A stretch of 6,415 nucleotides of DNA from Candidatus Sungbacteria bacterium RIFCSPLOWO2_01_FULL_47_10 (GTDB lineage: Bacteria > Patescibacteriota > Minisyncoccia > Sungbacterales > GWA2-42-14), in assembly GCA_001820675.1 (NCBI GenBank), contig MHQO01000040.1, forward strand, positions 1,210 to 7,624, in the 5' to 3' direction. The notes beneath the pieces are model-generated. The model was not told the DNA's origin and did not search any database. It saw only the letters and a list, made by a program, of their open reading frames with translations. Each line of letters opens with the position of its first letter. Within the stretch, counting starts at the first letter, position 1. This document shows, piece after piece, positions 5,049 through 6,415 of the stretch. Both the position numbers and the translations under genes were made by a program.

Positions 5049-6415
5049 ATGGCGAATCAAAAAGAAGAAATCGAAACAGAAGATATTCTTTCTCCCCTAA
5101 ACGACAGGCAAAAAGAAGCGGTCTGCACTACCGAGGGGCCTGTCTTGATTATCGCGGGCGCCGGTTCCGGAAAAACCAGAGCGCTTACTCATCGCGTTGC
5201 ATACCTTATGTTACGCGGGATACCTCCCGAAAACATCCTTGCCGTTACGTTTACAAACAAAGCCGCGGGGGAGATGGCGGCGCGCATACGCGAACTTATT
5301 TCCAACTCCAGCCTTCTAACTTCCACCTTGCCGTTTATCGGCACTTTTCATTCCTTTTGCGCAAAAATACTGCGGCTGGAGGCGCACAAACTCGGCTACA
5401 CAAAACATTTCACCATTCTCGACGACGATGATTCACTGTCGCTCCTGAAAGAAATAATGAAGGAGTTGAACGTCCCGGCAAAGCAATTTCCCCCCGCGAT
5501 GATTATGAACATCATCTCGGGGCTAAAAAGCGAACTTGTCGGCACGGACGATTACGAAGGCAAGTCATCGGATGAGGCATTTCCTCAAACCGTGTATCGC
5601 GTTTACGATCAGTATGAAAAACGCCTTAGGGAATCGAACGCGTTTGATTTTGACAACCTCATCATGAAAACGGTCGAACTTTTCCGAAATAATCCGTCCG
5701 TTTTGAAAAAATACCAGAATCGTTTCCGTTATATCCATGTAGACGAATATCAGGATACCAACACCGCGCAATATGAACTCACGCGCCTTCTTGCGGGCGC
5801 ATCAAGAAATCTTTTTGTGATTGGAGACGATGCGCAATCGATCTACTCATGGAGAAACGCCGACTTCAGAAATATTCTCAACTTTGAGCGCGACTGGCCC
5901 GACGCAAAAGTCATTGTGCTTGATGAAAACTACCGTTCGACCCAAAACATTCTTTCGGGAGCAAATGCGGTCATCGCGCATAACCGCCTTCAGAAACCAA
6001 AAAACCTCTGGACAAAAAATCAAAAGGGGGGACGCATTGAGTATGTCGTTCTCCCGTCCGAGCGGGAAGAGGCGGAATTCATTGTCTCACATATCGCGTC
6101 CCTCCTGAAAGAGGGCGGTTCTCTCGGCGATGTGGCGGTTTTATACCGCACCAATGCCCAATCCCGCGCAATTGAAGAAGCGCTGCTCGAACAAAGCATT
6201 CCGTATCGCATTATCGGCGGAACAAAATTTTATCAAAGGAAAGAAGTAAAAGATATCCTTGCGTATCTTCGCCTGATTCAAAATCCCGCCGATCTTTTGG
6301 CTTTGAAGCGCGTCATAAACGTGCCCGCGCGGGGAATCGGCAAAATGGCATTTTTGCGGTATTCGGCGCGAATCGGAACGGGACAAGAAATGTCTCGAAG
6401 CGTGGGTACGGAAAG
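5049..6415 (+). CDS. UvrD/PcrA-type superfamily 1 DNA helicase (3' end beyond window)
   Basis: UvrD/PcrA helicases unwind DNA 3' to 5' using ATP in excision and mismatch repair, and strip proteins from replication forks. The 455 visible codons cover about 60% of the usual 650-750. Motifs appear in order: Q motif LNDRQKEAV (17-25), Walker A AGAGSGKT (36-43), motif Ia AVTFTNKAAGEM (65-76), GTFHSF (98-103), Walker B VDEYQDTN (231-238), motif III VIGDDAQSIYSWRNAD (257-272), motif IV LDENYRST (291-298), motif V-like GGTKFYQRKEVKDILAYLR (390-408) and NVPARGIGK (424-432). The ATG at 5049 is the only ATG start after a TAG at 5016, and no Shine-Dalgarno site precedes it. The last ~15 residues (from about 6370) look unlike the family, whereas the next frame reads ESERDKKCLEAWVRK, so a frameshift near 6351-6370 is possible. 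UvrD, PcrA and Rep cannot be separated on this part; RecB-type nuclease fusion is unlikely in the visible region. Confidence 0.94.
   Translation, partial: MANQKEEIETEDILSPLNDRQKEAVCTTEGPVLIIAGAGSGKTRALTHRVAYLMLRGIPPENILAVTFTNKAAGEMAARIRELISNSSLLTSTLPFIGTFHSFCAKILRLEAHKLGYTKHFTILDDDDSLSLLKEIMKELNVPAKQFPPAMIMNIISGLKSELVGTDDYEGKSSDEAFPQTVYRVYDQYEKRLRESNAFDFDNLIMKTVELFRNNPSVLKKYQNRFRYIHVDEYQDTNTAQYELTRLLAGASRNLFVIGDDAQSIYSWRNADFRNILNFERDWPDAKVIVLDENYRSTQNILSGANAVIAHNRLQKPKNLWTKNQKGGRIEYVVLPSEREEAEFIVSHIASLLKEGGSLGDVAVLYRTNAQSRAIEEALLEQSIPYRIIGGTKFYQRKEVKDILAYLRLIQNPADLLALKRVINVPARGIGKMAFLRYSARIGTGQEMSRSVGTE

Overview
The window is a compact stretch of bacterial housekeeping DNA of moderate GC with mostly short intergenic gaps. 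The gene set is RNase Y, a YmdB-type phosphoesterase, an HU protein, a LysM/M23 peptidase and a UvrD/PcrA helicase. Together with heptad repeats of GGTTAC type, this suggests a member of the Candidate Phyla Radiation (Patescibacteria, perhaps Parcubacteria). That placement is inference from gene style and repeats, not from a marker-gene tree. All readable genes use the standard bacterial code: the stops are TAG or TAA, and no TGA needs to be read as an amino acid.

Layout. Bases 1-353 hold a possible C-terminal scrap of an upstream gene, a good extended -10 promoter (48-76) and a leader of about 270 nt with no convincing gene. The rny gene (354-1886) encodes the membrane-anchored endoribonuclease RNase Y. 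A 119-bp element with imperfect 18-bp terminal inverted repeats (15 bp of them perfect), flanked by TA on both sides, follows it (1917-2039) and looks like a MITE of the IS630/Tc1-mariner type. It sits between rny and a ymdB-family phosphoesterase gene (2067-2921), two genes that are also adjacent in Bacillus. A second extended -10 promoter (2932-2960), a perfect DnaA-box 9-mer and a mirrored pair of 7-bp repeat arrays (3132-3198) lead into an HU gene (3208-3492). A terminator that can work in both directions (3513-3541) separates HU from the convergent gene for a secreted LysM-M23 peptidoglycan peptidase (3569-4717, minus strand). A 331-bp divergent gap holds the peptidase promoter, a palindromic interspersed repeat and a weak promoter for the UvrD/PcrA helicase gene (5049 onward), which runs off the window.

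The genes cover RNA turnover and signalling (rny, ymdB), nucleoid structure (HU), cell-wall remodelling (M23) and DNA repair (uvrD). Apart from rny-ymdB they do not form an evident joint pathway. I see no CRISPR array, tRNA, rRNA, defence island or biosynthetic cluster. The most unusual content is non-coding: the MITE-like element that interrupts rny-ymdB, the phased inverted heptad arrays before HU, and the palindromic repeat before uvrD. The last ~45 bases of the helicase also look as if they may be out of frame.
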